Origin: Streptomyces sp. NBC_01306
GTDB taxonomy: Bacteria; Actinomycetota; Actinomycetes; Streptomycetales; Streptomycetaceae
Direction of reading: 5' to 3'
Length of the DNA: 64,000 nt
Assembly (NCBI RefSeq): GCF_026340465.1
Contig: NZ_JAPEPC010000003.1
Coordinates: forward strand, 62,001 to 126,000
The translations under genes and the position numbers were made by a program. Below are positions 35,945 to 45,715 of this stretch, piece after piece. Position 1 is the first letter of the stretch. Every line of letters starts with the position of its first letter. The notes under the pieces are model-generated. The model did no database searches. It was not told the DNA's origin and saw nothing but the letters and a program-made list of their open reading frames with translations.

Positions 35945-37924
35945 TCAGGGGAATGGGTGGGGGTGGGGGTTGAGTTCTTCTGGGCGGAGCGGTCGGGTGG
36001 TGTGGCCGAGGTGGTGTGAGGCGGTCAGTGCCCGGTTGAGTCCGGTGATGCGGCGTAGGTGGTGTCCGAAGGTCATGGGGAGGAGGCCGGGGACGAGGAC
36101 TTTGACGCAGGAGAGCCCGGATGAGGTGTGGACCGGGGTGGTCTGGTCGATGACGACCGTTTCGAGGCCGGTCGTGGCGTAACGGCCCACCAACTCATCG
36201 AGATCCGCACGCAGGTCGGTGTGGCGCGGCCAGGCGTAACGCTTCGCGAGTTCGCGCAGGTTCAGGCGTTTGTGTGGTGGTCGGTTGTCGGGGTTGAGGA
36301 GGAAGTCGAGGCGGTGGGCGGCGACGGGGTCGCAGTACAGCAGTGCGTGGTCGTCCATCAGGCGGACGTGGTGGGGGTCTTCGCGCATCCGGGCGGCGTC
36401 CTTGGCGCGTTGTGGGTAGATCAGCTGGTAGGCCTCGATGGCGGTGACGAGTTCGTGCAGTGCGCCGAAGATGCCTCGTTCGGGGTCGAGTCCGGAGCCG
36501 CCGGCGCACAGCACACTGGGGCGGGGTGTTGGGGGTTCCGTGCCGGGGGTGGGGGGTGGTTGTGTGTCGATGGCGGCGGCCCAGAAGCAGGGGATGCTTT
36601 CGGGGCCGGTCACGTCGAAGACTTCGACGCGGTAGCCGGTGCGTTCCTGGATCCGGTCGGCGAGCAGGCCGATTCGCTGGTCGGACGCGGTGTGCAGGTC
36701 GAGTGCGGGTGCGGGCATCCTGGCGTACCAGGTGAGCAGGAATGCGTCGCGTTCGGCGAGTTCCAGGAGGCCGTAGAGGGCGGCCTCTTCGATGCAGCCG
36801 CCGAGTGCGCAGCCGTTGGAGATTTCGGAGACGAACGGTCGTGCGGTCTGCGGGTGGTGGCGGCCGAGCCGGTAGTACGCGAGGCTCTCGGGGACCAGGA
36901 CCGGTTGTTCGCGGGTGAGGGAGTAGCCCCAGACCCATGGCAGGACGAGGTCGGGGTGGTAGGGCTGGAAGGGGAAGCCGGGTTCCTGGTAGCGGTGGGG
37001 TTCGTGGCTGCCGGTGGTTGCCGGGTCCAGTACACGGCCGGGGTGGCGGGTGGTGAGTTCGCGGTGGCTGCCGTGCACGACGGTGCGCCGTCCTCCTGGG
37101 CGGCCTCCGCCGAGCCGTTCCAGTGCTTCGGCGATTGCGGTGACTTTGGCGGTGCGGAAGTCGAGTGCGCGTCCGTAACCGCCGTCGACCGACTCGGGTG
37201 GGCCGACTTTGGCTTCGGCGAAGGGCAGGGTGTGCAGTCCGCGGGTTCGTAGTCCCTTGAGTACGCCGGTTTCGTCGTCGGCGTAGCGGGCTTCCAGATC
37301 GGCCTGCTCGGTGCGCAGGTCCCGGAGTCGCAGGATCTCGGGGTCCGGTTTGGGGCGGGGGACGCGTGGGATTGTCGCGCGGGCGGGGGAGTCGTCGGGC
37401 AGGTTGCCGCAGTTGTGGCAGTGGGGGTCGGGCAGATAGAGGTGCCGGGTGATTTCCAGGTCGGTGAGGCGGACCATAGTGACGGCTTGTTCGGTGGCTG
37501 CCGCCGCGCTGAGCCGGTTCAGCGCGAGGTGCGCGGCGAGGTCGGCGGCGATCGGGGTGAGCAGCGGGGAGACTGTGCCGGTGAGGCGGCTGCCGTAGGC
37601 GGTGCGCAGGGCTGCTTCTTCCGCCGCGTCGGTACGTGCTCCGGCGCGGCGTGTGGCGAGACAGCGGTGGCAGCCGGGTGTGCCGGGGCGGACCAGCGGG
37701 CCGATGACCACGCGATCCAGTTCTGCGACGACGAGCAGGAACGAGTGCCCGCCGGTAGCGAGTTCGCGCGCGGTTTCTGATGCTGCGTCGGGTGTGTCGG
37801 CTGCCAGGAGCCGGGTCCCGGTCCGTGGTGGGGGTGCGGTGGCGGTGCGGCGGGCGAGGGCCTGGCCGAGCAATCCGCCGTCGTGGTGCACCCGGGTGGC
37901 GGCCGGCAGGGGGGCGTCAGTCAT
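35945..37924 (-). CDS. YcaO cyclodehydratase of thiopeptide pathway (TbtG-like)
   Basis: A 659-residue protein. The N-terminal quarter is E1-like with a zinc site made of Cys85/Cys88 (GCHRCLATRR) and Cys169/Cys172 (PHCHNCGN). The rest is a YcaO domain with ATP/Mg-binding acidic motifs around Glu379-Glu380 (CIEEAALYGLLELAERDAF) and in AKVTAIAEALERL. It ends in the Pro-rich HPHPFP expected of azoline-forming YcaO enzymes. It should use ATP to cyclise core cysteines to thiazolines. It is last in the minus-strand operon, overlapping the RRE gene by 8 bases, the same relative place as tbtG. Confidence 0.94.
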   Translation of the reverse strand: MTDAPLPAATRVHHDGGLLGQALARRTATAPPPRTGTRLLAADTPDAASETARELATGGHSFLLVVAELDRVVIGPLVRPGTPGCHRCLATRRAGARTDAAEEAALRTAYGSRLTGTVSPLLTPIAADLAAHLALNRLSAAAATEQAVTMVRLTDLEITRHLYLPDPHCHNCGNLPDDSPARATIPRVPRPKPDPEILRLRDLRTEQADLEARYADDETGVLKGLRTRGLHTLPFAEAKVGPPESVDGGYGRALDFRTAKVTAIAEALERLGGGRPGGRRTVVHGSHRELTTRHPGRVLDPATTGSHEPHRYQEPGFPFQPYHPDLVLPWVWGYSLTREQPVLVPESLAYYRLGRHHPQTARPFVSEISNGCALGGCIEEAALYGLLELAERDAFLLTWYARMPAPALDLHTASDQRIGLLADRIQERTGYRVEVFDVTGPESIPCFWAAAIDTQPPPTPGTEPPTPRPSVLCAGGSGLDPERGIFGALHELVTAIEAYQLIYPQRAKDAARMREDPHHVRLMDDHALLYCDPVAAHRLDFLLNPDNRPPHKRLNLRELAKRYAWPRHTDLRADLDELVGRYATTGLETVVIDQTTPVHTSSGLSCVKVLVPGLLPMTFGHHLRRITGLNRALTASHHLGHTTRPLRPEELNPHPHPFP

Positions 37925-39326
37925 CGCAGCGCACCGCTCTCACGAGGTAGGGCAGGATCCCGGTGGCGGCCGGGTCGTGATCGAGCGGCACGATCAGTGT
38001 GCCGTGCGCGGGGCCGCGCAGGTCGCGGAGCGCCGCTGTCACCGCTTCTTCGAAGGTGGCGCCGGAGCCGAGACCGCGGGGTGCGTGCGGGCCCAGCGCG
38101 GTGACGGAGGTTGCCGGGACCAGGTGGGCCGTGCCGTGTTCCGGAGACCAGGCCCACAGGGAGGGTCCGTTGGGGGCCGGGACGAACCGCCTAGGGTCGA
38201 GGGCGAGCAGTGCGTAGAGCGCGAGTGCACGTTGCGCGGTGCGAAGGCGCGCGGTGGTGAAGTCGGGGCCTGTGGCGTGGACTGGGTGTGTTGCCCGGCC
38301 GGTGTGCGGGTCACGGACCAGGGCCCTGGAGGCGTGTCGGGGGAACTGTGGCAGGGCCCCTTCTTCCAGGTGTGCGAGCAGCCCGCTGCGCGGGTCGATG
38401 CAGCCTGCGGCGCGCTGGGAGAATTCTCCGGGGCTGACGGTCTGTCCGTCGCGCAGCGCGGAGATCCCGGCGAGGAACCGGGCCGCGGATTCCGGCGTCG
38501 CGGGCAGTGTGGCGGGGTGTGGCCGGTAGGGGTGGCGGGTGGTGGTCAGGGTCGCGGTGTCCAGCCGGACGAGCGGTTCCGGTTCGTTGCCCGCGCCGGC
38601 GGAGGGGCCGTGAAAGGCCTGCTGGAAGCGGTGTGCCAGCAGAGTGGCGGCGAAGTCGGCTGCTTCGTTGGGGTATTGGGGCATACGCGGGGCGGTCTGT
38701 GTGCCGTGTACGCGCAGCCAGCCGCCGAGCCAGCCGCCTGCGGTGCGTTCCGGGCCGGGGCCAAGCCACCAGGACTGCGTGTCACGGACAGCCGCGGCGA
38801 ACCACAGGCCGTGGGTGCGGCATTCCTCGTCGAGCAGGGCGATGGACTGCGGATCGTCGCCGGCTGCGAGCAGCAGCATGGCGTCGTGGCCGCCGGCCGC
38901 CACCGCGGTCCGGGCTGCTGCGTGGTCGGTCACCGGTGTGATGGCGCAGAGCCCGGTCAGACGGAGTGCGTCCGTCAGTGCGTCCACCGTGGCCGGGGCA
39001 CAGAGGACCAGCGCACGCAGCTGCGGGTAGGCGGCGGCGGGTTGGTCCGGGCCGGGAGTGGCCCGGTCTGCCAACAGGCCGTGGCGGTCGATGAGCTGGA
39101 GGATCCGCAGCACCACGGTGCGGCGGTCTGCGTCGAGGCCGTCGAGCAGCTGGTCCACGGTGCGGGTGCCGTCCAGGAACGGAGTGAGCCGGTCCAGCCA
39201 GCCGGCGATACCGGGCGCGGCGATCAGGTCGGTGCCGCGGCTGGAGCGCACATAGACGGTGCCGTTGCCGCTCGGGGTCAGGAAGACGTCGGGGCGCAGG
39301 AGAGGTGTGGAGTCGGAGGTGATCAC
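37917..39326 (-). CDS. Leader-binding Ocin-ThiF-like RRE protein (TbtF-like)
   Basis: A 469-residue partner of the cyclodehydratase. The first 90 residues (LLRPDVFLTPSGNGTVYVRS ... WLDRLTPFLDGTRTVDQLL) form a PqqD-like winged helix, the RiPP recognition element that binds leader peptides. The rest is a ThiF-like alpha/beta domain without adenylation cysteines, as usual for this family. It should hold the precursor and activate the YcaO protein. It lies between the dehydrogenase and YcaO genes, as tbtF does. A second, shorter RRE protein is encoded at 47016-48035. Confidence 0.9.
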   Translation of the reverse strand: MITSDSTPLLRPDVFLTPSGNGTVYVRSSRGTDLIAAPGIAGWLDRLTPFLDGTRTVDQLLDGLDADRRTVVLRILQLIDRHGLLADRATPGPDQPAAAYPQLRALVLCAPATVDALTDALRLTGLCAITPVTDHAAARTAVAAGGHDAMLLLAAGDDPQSIALLDEECRTHGLWFAAAVRDTQSWWLGPGPERTAGGWLGGWLRVHGTQTAPRMPQYPNEAADFAATLLAHRFQQAFHGPSAGAGNEPEPLVRLDTATLTTTRHPYRPHPATLPATPESAARFLAGISALRDGQTVSPGEFSQRAAGCIDPRSGLLAHLEEGALPQFPRHASRALVRDPHTGRATHPVHATGPDFTTARLRTAQRALALYALLALDPRRFVPAPNGPSLWAWSPEHGTAHLVPATSVTALGPHAPRGLGSGATFEEAVTAALRDLRGPAHGTLIVPLDHDPAATGILPYLVRAVRCDD

Positions 39327-39375
39327 TGTGTCCTCGGCCGGGCAGGGGGCGGTACGGTCGGGAGGTCCGGTTGGT

Positions 39376-40677
39376 TCACAACGGGCCTTCCCTGCCGAGC
39401 AGATGACAGGCCGGTGTCCCGCTGCCGCGTTCTGGGCCCAGCAGCACGGCGAGCAGCGTGGTCCGGTCGGGGCGGGTGGACAGTACGGTGTCGGCGGCCG
39501 CGATGTCGACGTCGCAGCGGAGTCCGGCGCCGAGCCCGGCGCGCGCGGCGGCCAGGCCGATCCGCTGGCCGATGACGCCCGCCCGCAGGTTGAGCATCCG
39601 GTACCAGTGGTCGCCGTGTCCGGGGTAGCCGGCCTCGTAGTCGCCGGTCACGAGTACGGCGCAGGCGGCTTCGAAGCCCGCCAGTTCTCCGGGGCCGCCG
39701 GGCGGGAACAGGTCCCGTGGCGTGAGGTCCCCGGTGACCGGTACGAGCCGGCCTCTGCGCGGGTCGTACCGGTAGCAGCCCGCCTCCAGTCCGGTGACGC
39801 GCTGGGCGACGACGTAGAGGTCGCAGTCGGCCGGGGCGGCATGGTCCAGGGGGATCGGGCGGGCGGCCTCTTCCAGGACCGCGCGCAGGGCGGCCGACGG
39901 GACGGGGACCGGCTCGAAGCCGGAGCGGGCGGTACGGCGGCGCAGCAGCGGCGCGCCGGGCGTGATCGCGCCCGGAGTCCGGGCGGTGACGACCGCATGG
40001 ACGCGCTCGGCTGCGGAGTCGAGGCCGAGCAGGCGGCCCAGTTCCTCCTCCGTGAAGCGCGTGTGGGCCGTTGGTGCGGCACCGGCCGACTCCAGCAGGG
40101 TGAGCGCCTGCCCGGTCAGTACGCCGGTGTCGAGTGCCTGCAGACGGTGGCCGAAGAGGCCGTAGCGGGCCAGGTTCGCGTCCAGCCGGCTGGTGATCAA
40201 CAGGACTGATTGCGGTTGTTCGAGGGGCGGGCGGTCCAGCGCGCGGGTGAGGTCGTCGCGCAGGTCGGCGGGGGAGAGGAGTTCGAGTGCGTGAGCCGCC
40301 GGCAGGTAGTGGCAGAGGCCGGAGGCGGTGGCCGTGTACACCTCGGCCGGGTAGGTGCCGCCTCCGGACGGCACTGGCCGGCCTGCACCCACGCCTGCGG
40401 CGGTCCAGTCGACCCGGGTGATGCCGTTGAGCAGGGCGAGGAGTGCGCCCAGACACTCCGGGAAGGCGGCCGGACCGTGGTCGGCGCAAGGGGAAGGGAA
40501 TGTGGGCGGGAACGGCAGGGGGAGGACGGGCACGCCCGGATGGTGCTTGGGCGCGGTGCTGCCCGCTGCCGGGTCGATGGTGGGCAGCACACCGCCGTGC
40601 CGTGCGTGGTAGCGGCGCGCTGCCGCTCCTGCGTTCTCCGCGTGCGCAGGGCAGGCACCGGGCGGGGCGGTCCTCAT
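39376..40677 (-). CDS. SagB-type azoline dehydrogenase (TbtE-like)
   Basis: A 433-residue nitroreductase-fold flavoprotein. The FMN-binding loop RPVPSGGGTYPAEVY is canonical for SagB/McbC dehydrogenases, and the C-terminal flavin region is LNLRAGVIGQRIGLAAARAG. It should oxidise thiazolines to thiazoles using FMN. The start overlaps the stop of the upstream gene by 4 bases. It has the same position as tbtE. The N-terminal 100 residues are Pro/Ala-rich and less conserved. A second dehydrogenase at 45715-47019 has a more divergent FMN loop. Confidence 0.9.
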   Translation of the reverse strand: MRTAPPGACPAHAENAGAAARRYHARHGGVLPTIDPAAGSTAPKHHPGVPVLPLPFPPTFPSPCADHGPAAFPECLGALLALLNGITRVDWTAAGVGAGRPVPSGGGTYPAEVYTATASGLCHYLPAAHALELLSPADLRDDLTRALDRPPLEQPQSVLLITSRLDANLARYGLFGHRLQALDTGVLTGQALTLLESAGAAPTAHTRFTEEELGRLLGLDSAAERVHAVVTARTPGAITPGAPLLRRRTARSGFEPVPVPSAALRAVLEEAARPIPLDHAAPADCDLYVVAQRVTGLEAGCYRYDPRRGRLVPVTGDLTPRDLFPPGGPGELAGFEAACAVLVTGDYEAGYPGHGDHWYRMLNLRAGVIGQRIGLAAARAGLGAGLRCDVDIAAADTVLSTRPDRTTLLAVLLGPERGSGTPACHLLGREGPL

Positions 40678-41894
40678 CGGTGTGTCCGTGCCGGTGCGGT
40701 CGCGTTCTCCGGCGTGGCGGGAGCGCTCGCGGCGGTGGCCAGGACCAGTTCGAGCGCGCTGACCCCGTAGACCTCCTCCACCGCGTTGGCCGTGAGGTGG
40801 CAGAGCAGATAGCGGGTCAGGCCGGGCAGCCCGAGGCGGGAGAGGTGGAGGTAGGTGTAGTTGAGCATCAGGCGGTAGCGCAGGAAGCGCGGATCCCGGT
40901 ACATCATCTGCTTGTACGTGGCGCTGCCGTTGATCGCCCGGTGCAGCGGGCTGGTCGTGAGCAGTTCGCCGATGCCGTTCTCCTCGTCGGCCGGGATCTC
41001 CGTCTCCGGGATCTCGCCGGCCTCGTACAGAGCGGTCCAGCGGGTGCCCAGCGGATCGATCGTGGCCACCCAGCGGTGCAGTTCCGACGCCGGGCCCGGC
41101 TCTGCCGCGGCCCCGGTTTCCGATCTCCCGGTGTCCGGCGCCCCGGGCTCTGCCGCGCCGGAATCGAGGGCGGCGACCACGGCGCGCACCTGCGCGGTCA
41201 GTACTGTGCTGTTGGCCGTGTACCGCTGCTCGAAGGCGTCCCGCACCTGGGGGCCGACCGTGCTCAGGTAGCCCTCTGCGTGCGAACGGAAGGAGACGAA
41301 CCCGCGACGGATCGATGGGTCCTGCGGGTGCCGGCAGAGTGTGTGCGCGGTGGCGAGCATCAGGCGCAGGGCCAGTGTCTCGCGCGGCAGTCCCGCGGCG
41401 ACGGATTCCAGGTGCTCGAACAGCAGGCTGTTGGTCCGCTGGTAGAAGAGGGCCAGTTCGTCGGCGCCGACCGGACAGCCCAGCACGTCGATCCGGCGGT
41501 CGTGCTCCTCCCAGGTGATCGAGTTGTCCCGGTAGAAGGGGGTCAGCGGGCCGGGTTCCCGTTCGGCTGCGGCGAGACGGCGGTGCAGGGGCAGCAGGTC
41601 GGCCTCTTCGAGGGGGGCCGCGGTGGACGGCCGCGCCCGCAGATGTCCGCCGACCAGTTCGCAGACGGCGGGCTCCACCAGCCCGGCGAAGACGGCGGGG
41701 GTGGCCCGGACCACCAGGCGCAGATGGGGGCCGCGGCGCCAGTGCCGCAGCACATAGGCCGATTCGACGTGACCGGCGCAGCGCTCGATCACCGGCCGTA
41801 CGGCGTGCAGGATCAGCTGGTCGGTGTCGTCGCCGAAGTAGGCGATGTGGGCCGCGCGCCACTGTGGCTCTTCCGGCTGCGGGATGGCTGTCAC
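40674..41894 (-). CDS. Thiopeptide-type SpaB-C-like protein, probable pyridine synthase (TbtD-like)
   Basis: A 406-residue protein of the lantibiotic dehydratase C-terminal (thiopept_ocin) family. It begins PQWRAAHIAYFGDDTDQLIL, with the family motif SAYVLRHWRRGPHLRLVVRA. It has a long C-terminal extension (LRYRLMLNYTYLHLSRLGLP) and an Ala/Gly/Pro-rich linker near residues 250-275. By gene order (LanB, eliminase, this gene, dehydrogenase) it matches tbtD, whose product joins two dehydroalanines in a formal [4+2] cycloaddition, makes the pyridine and releases the leader. Which of the two SpaB-C-like proteins does which step is inferred from synteny and length. Confidence 0.82.
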   Translation of the reverse strand: MTAIPQPEEPQWRAAHIAYFGDDTDQLILHAVRPVIERCAGHVESAYVLRHWRRGPHLRLVVRATPAVFAGLVEPAVCELVGGHLRARPSTAAPLEEADLLPLHRRLAAAEREPGPLTPFYRDNSITWEEHDRRIDVLGCPVGADELALFYQRTNSLLFEHLESVAAGLPRETLALRLMLATAHTLCRHPQDPSIRRGFVSFRSHAEGYLSTVGPQVRDAFEQRYTANSTVLTAQVRAVVAALDSGAAEPGAPDTGRSETGAAAEPGPASELHRWVATIDPLGTRWTALYEAGEIPETEIPADEENGIGELLTTSPLHRAINGSATYKQMMYRDPRFLRYRLMLNYTYLHLSRLGLPGLTRYLLCHLTANAVEEVYGVSALELVLATAASAPATPENATAPARTHR

Positions 41895-41963
41895 GGGAGT
41901 CCTCCTCTGCGGTTCTCTGCGGTTCTCTGCTGTCCGTGCTTCTCGGTGCGGGCGGCCACGGCC

Positions 41964-43028
41964 TTACGGTGGGGCGGCGCCGTCGTGCGGGGCGTGGTCC
42001 TGGCTGCCCCGGTGCCGCCGGGAGCTGTGCCGGCGCGGCCGGTCACTTTCCGGACGCGGCCGGTCGGTGTCCGTCAGTTCCGCGTCCGTCAGTTCCGCTA
42101 CGGCCAGCAGGGCCAGGGCCCGCAGGGTGGCTTCCTGGCCGATCCGTACGTCGAGACGGTTGCAGGCCAGGTGGGTCAGATGGCCGGCCAGCAGGGCAGG
42201 GGCGGCGGCCTGTCGCTGGGCACCGCGGCAGGTCGCGAGCCACCGGCTCACCGGGTCGGCCCTGGCCGGGTGCGCGACTTCCGCCAGTGGGGCCGCCTCG
42301 GCCGGGTCCGCCACTGCCGACTGTGCTGCCGCGCGGGCCGGGTGTGCCGCTTCCGCCAGTGGCGCTGTGCGGGCGGCGCGGGCGACGGTGAGCAGGGCGG
42401 CACGCCCGTTCCTGTACTGGGCCAACACCTCCGGCGCCGGCTTCCCCGGCGGAGCACCCGCGTCCAGGGTGCCGGCCAGCAGGGCGAAACAGTGCGCCGT
42501 CCGCTGTGCCGGGCTCCAGCCGGCCAGTACGGCGGCGACGGCCAGTTCGCTGCAGGTGGCGAACGCGTCCTCCGCGGCCCGCAGTGCGGCGCCATGGCCG
42601 TACTTGCCGTGCTCCGGCCGGTAGGGGTGGAAGGCGAGACTGTCGTTGGGGGCCAGGGTCCCGGGCTCGCTGTCCGGTTCCAGGGCGGCCAACTGCTCTG
42701 CCAGTGCCCGGTATTGGTGTGCGGGCATGGGCTGAGAGGGCGGCAGCGTACGGAACAGTGCTATGGCGTGTGCGTTCAGCGCGGTGCGTACCGCGGGCCC
42801 GGCCGCCGGTGCGGTGAGACGGACCCGCAGACGCAGGTGCGGGCCGCCGTGCCAGTGGCGGAGGAAGAAGAAGCGGTCGGCCAGCCCGCGTTGCCGCAGT
42901 TCCGCGACGGCCGCGGGGATCAGCGTGCTCACCACCAGGTCGAGCGGGTGCCCGGTGAACACATGGGCGCTGACCCAGCGGTCCTGCGGCTCCGGGCCCG
43001 GCACGCCGCCGGGCGGACGGGTCAGCAT
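41964..43028 (-). CDS. SpaB-C-like glutamate eliminase (TbtC-like)
   Basis: A 354-residue member of the same SpaB-C family, with WVSAHVFTGHPLDLVVSTLI at the start and FFFLRHWHGGPHLRLRVRLT as the family motif. In thiomuracin synthesis the equivalent protein eliminates glutamate from glutamylated Ser to give dehydroalanine. Its start overlaps the LanB stop, so the two are coupled. The C-terminal part has an Ala/Pro-rich in-frame duplication (LAEAAHPARA and LAEVAHPARA, DNA copies at 42264-42290 and 42336-42362). The last 30 residues are Arg/His-rich and look disordered. Confidence 0.85.
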   Translation of the reverse strand: MLTRPPGGVPGPEPQDRWVSAHVFTGHPLDLVVSTLIPAAVAELRQRGLADRFFFLRHWHGGPHLRLRVRLTAPAAGPAVRTALNAHAIALFRTLPPSQPMPAHQYRALAEQLAALEPDSEPGTLAPNDSLAFHPYRPEHGKYGHGAALRAAEDAFATCSELAVAAVLAGWSPAQRTAHCFALLAGTLDAGAPPGKPAPEVLAQYRNGRAALLTVARAARTAPLAEAAHPARAAAQSAVADPAEAAPLAEVAHPARADPVSRWLATCRGAQRQAAAPALLAGHLTHLACNRLDVRIGQEATLRALALLAVAELTDAELTDTDRPRPESDRPRRHSSRRHRGSQDHAPHDGAAPP

Positions 43029-45715
43029 GACTGCTCCCGCCGGTCCGCCGCAGGGAGCGGGGCGGTGGGCAGCTCGATGAGGAACTCGGCCGCGTAGCGG
43101 TGGCCGTCCCGGTGGGCCGGTGCGTCGTGGAGGTCGGGCAGGGCTTCTGTGAGCAGCAGTGGCCGGCCGGTGGCCGCCGCCCGCTCGAAGACCCGCAGCA
43201 GATGGGCGTGGGCGAAATCGACGTACACCGGCTTGCGGTCCTTGTCGTGCAGCGCGGGGCCGGTGAAGCCGTCGGCGGGGCGCGGGGTGAGGACGCGCAG
43301 GAAGCAGCGCTGCGGCAGGCCGAGCGCCGCGCGCCAGGTGTGCACGCGGACCAGGTGGGCGGCGTCCGTCTCTCCGGCGGCGCGGGCGGGTGCCCGGCCG
43401 GGGTCGATGAACCAGGTCGCACGGCGCAGCACCACGGCCCCGAGGGCGAGACGGGGCATCTTCGTCCAGCCCGGTCCGGGCGCCGCCTCCGGGTCGCGCA
43501 GGGGCGGGCCGGTCCGCCCCGGCGGGAGCAGCCGCCACAGCTGCGGCCAGTCCGACCAGAAGGCGTAGGAGGTCTGGCCGAATGCTTCCACCAGCAGCCG
43601 GGCGGGCAGCGGCAGCAGCGGTGTGGCGAGCAGGCCCAGATGGAGCGGCCGTACGACACGGCCGGTGGTGCGGTGGGCCAGGTGGAGGCGACGGGTGTGG
43701 CGGTCGTGCACGACGTCCAGGTCGGCGGGGCGGATCAGTTGCTCGGGCGGCCGGTGCGAGGTGGCGCCGTCCAGATCTATCGCGTAACGGGTGGCAGGTG
43801 CCCGCTGGTTGAGAGCGCTGCTGAAGACGGCGTCGAACTCGGCGTAGAGGGGGGTGTCCGCGGGGCCGTCGCCGGGAGGCCCCGCATGGGCTGCCCCGAA
43901 AGGGGCCGGTGTGTCGAGCAGCCGGGCGATCCGGGTCAGGCCGGTGCCGTGGCCGCAGGTCACCGTGTTGAGTACCAGTCCGAGCCCGGTGGCAGGGTTG
44001 GGCAGCGTCTGGACGTAGCAGGCATGGCGGTCGCCGGAGGTGTCCGGGTCGGGCCAGGTGCCGCAGAGGTCACGGACGGCCTGGGGGCCGAGACGGACGG
44101 TGCCGTCGGACGCGGGCGGGGTGCCGGCGATCAGGCGGCGCAGTGCGTCCTGCCGCCGGGCGTCGCGCTCGGTGGGAGCGTGCGGCGCGGCTGTGGACCA
44201 CCAGGCGCCGAAGTCCTGGAGGAAACGGGTGAACGGCTGCTTGAATCCTGGGCCGTAGGCGGTCACGGCGTGCTCCCGCAGTGCCTCGCGCGGCGGTGCG
44301 AGGGTGTCGAAGGGGGCGAGCAGCGCGGGGACGTGAGCGAGGTCGGAGAGAGCCGGCCGCCAGGCGGCCGGGTCCAGTACGGCGGCCGTGCCGACGGCGA
44401 CCGTGTGGTGGAAGTACAGCGGGCCGCGGTCCAACTGCTCGCTCCGGCCGAGCAGTCCGAGCTGTCGGGCGGCGGCCGTGGTGTGCTGCTGCAGGGCGGC
44501 GGCGATGCCCCGGTGCAAGCCGGGCCCGGCGGTCCTGGCGGCGTCGATCCGGTCGCGGATGGCACGCAGGTCGGCGAGCAGCGGGGCGAGGCGGTGGCCG
44601 TCGTGCGGCTCCGGCAGGTGCCTCCCGAGCCAGTCGCAGAGCGTGGCGGCGTCGAGCTCCTGGTCGGGCGGGCCGAGGCGGATCTCCAGCAGGCCGGTCC
44701 GGACGAGCCGGGCGACGACAGCGTCGGCGTCGGCGGTTGTGGTGCTCCCCGGTCCGGGCGCGCGGAGCAGGGCACGCAGCCGCTCGGGGCTGCCAGCCTC
44801 GCAGACCGCCGCCAGGATCGCGGCCAGCGCCGGGGTCGCGGGCAGGGCACGCACCTCGCCGGACGGGCCCGGCACGGTGAACAGCCACCGCTCTCCCCCG
44901 GGCGAGGCCACCGGTGTGGCCGACGGGTTGACGCGCAGCCGGACGGCCGCGTCCAGCTCGGGTACGTGGGCGAGAGCGGCGGCGATACCCGACAGCGGCA
45001 GCAGACTCGCCTCTGCCACAGAGGCCCGGCCGGAACTCTCCAGGCGTACGCCGGAGCCGGCGTCCGCCGCCCACCGGCCGAAGCCGCTGGAGGCGAAGGT
45101 CGTCAACGGGCTGGGCTTGGCCATCGCGCGGCCCGCGTACTTGGCGAGCCGGACGGCTGCCCCGTCCAGCGGCCGCCGTCCGGCCGCGTCGCGCGCCTCC
45201 CGGCGCAGCAGGTCCTCGTACAGATCCGCACTGGCGTAGTCGAGACCGGTGGCGAACGCCGGGTCCTGGAAGAGCGCGTCAAGGGCCGCTGCCGCCGAAC
45301 GGGTCTCCGCGGGCAGGACGTTCCCCAGTTCCGCGAAAAGCCCGGCCCGGGTACGGCGCAGAGCGGCATGGGCGTGGAGACGCCCGGTGAGCGCCCCGCC
45401 GAGCACCTCCGGCGGGGCCGCCGCGTCCAGCAGGGGGCTGATGCGGGCCCCCCGGTGCACGGCTCGGCGCAGGCCCACCAGCCTGGCCTTGAAAGGGCGC
45501 GCGGGCGCTGTGCCGATCAGGGCGTACAGCGCGTCGCAGAGCTGCGCCGCGTCGTCGGCCAGCCGCTGGTCCAAGGACGTGACGCGCAGGGCGAGTTCGG
45601 TGCTGCGAGGGATGCGGGAGGCGTCGAGCGCGGTGGTGGGCAGCCCGGCGATCCGTACGCCCACGGGGGCGGTGACGGCGGGGGGCGCGGTCGGGGGCGG
45701 TGTGTTCCGGCTCAT
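43022..45715 (-). CDS. Lantibiotic dehydratase, glutamylation domain (TbtB-like)
   Basis: An 897-residue split LanB enzyme. It contains the N-terminal dehydratase region (ALRVTSLDQRLADDAAQLCD, AKPSPLTTFASSGFGRW) and runs to LIELPTAPLPAADRREQSC. It lacks the SpaB-C domain, which is encoded separately by the next two genes, as in thiopeptide clusters. The known reaction is transfer of glutamate from glutamyl-tRNA to Ser/Thr side chains of the core. Likely targets here are Ser1, Ser14 and perhaps Ser16. It overlaps both neighbours by 1 to 7 bases. Confidence 0.93.
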   Translation of the reverse strand: MSRNTPPPTAPPAVTAPVGVRIAGLPTTALDASRIPRSTELALRVTSLDQRLADDAAQLCDALYALIGTAPARPFKARLVGLRRAVHRGARISPLLDAAAPPEVLGGALTGRLHAHAALRRTRAGLFAELGNVLPAETRSAAAALDALFQDPAFATGLDYASADLYEDLLRREARDAAGRRPLDGAAVRLAKYAGRAMAKPSPLTTFASSGFGRWAADAGSGVRLESSGRASVAEASLLPLSGIAAALAHVPELDAAVRLRVNPSATPVASPGGERWLFTVPGPSGEVRALPATPALAAILAAVCEAGSPERLRALLRAPGPGSTTTADADAVVARLVRTGLLEIRLGPPDQELDAATLCDWLGRHLPEPHDGHRLAPLLADLRAIRDRIDAARTAGPGLHRGIAAALQQHTTAAARQLGLLGRSEQLDRGPLYFHHTVAVGTAAVLDPAAWRPALSDLAHVPALLAPFDTLAPPREALREHAVTAYGPGFKQPFTRFLQDFGAWWSTAAPHAPTERDARRQDALRRLIAGTPPASDGTVRLGPQAVRDLCGTWPDPDTSGDRHACYVQTLPNPATGLGLVLNTVTCGHGTGLTRIARLLDTPAPFGAAHAGPPGDGPADTPLYAEFDAVFSSALNQRAPATRYAIDLDGATSHRPPEQLIRPADLDVVHDRHTRRLHLAHRTTGRVVRPLHLGLLATPLLPLPARLLVEAFGQTSYAFWSDWPQLWRLLPPGRTGPPLRDPEAAPGPGWTKMPRLALGAVVLRRATWFIDPGRAPARAAGETDAAHLVRVHTWRAALGLPQRCFLRVLTPRPADGFTGPALHDKDRKPVYVDFAHAHLLRVFERAAATGRPLLLTEALPDLHDAPAHRDGHRYAAEFLIELPTAPLPAADRREQSC

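Noticed and set aside
40443..43097. 884-codon plus-strand frame opposite the thiopeptide genes
   Set aside because: Shadow of two coupled SpaB-C-like genes; no ribosome site and biased composition.
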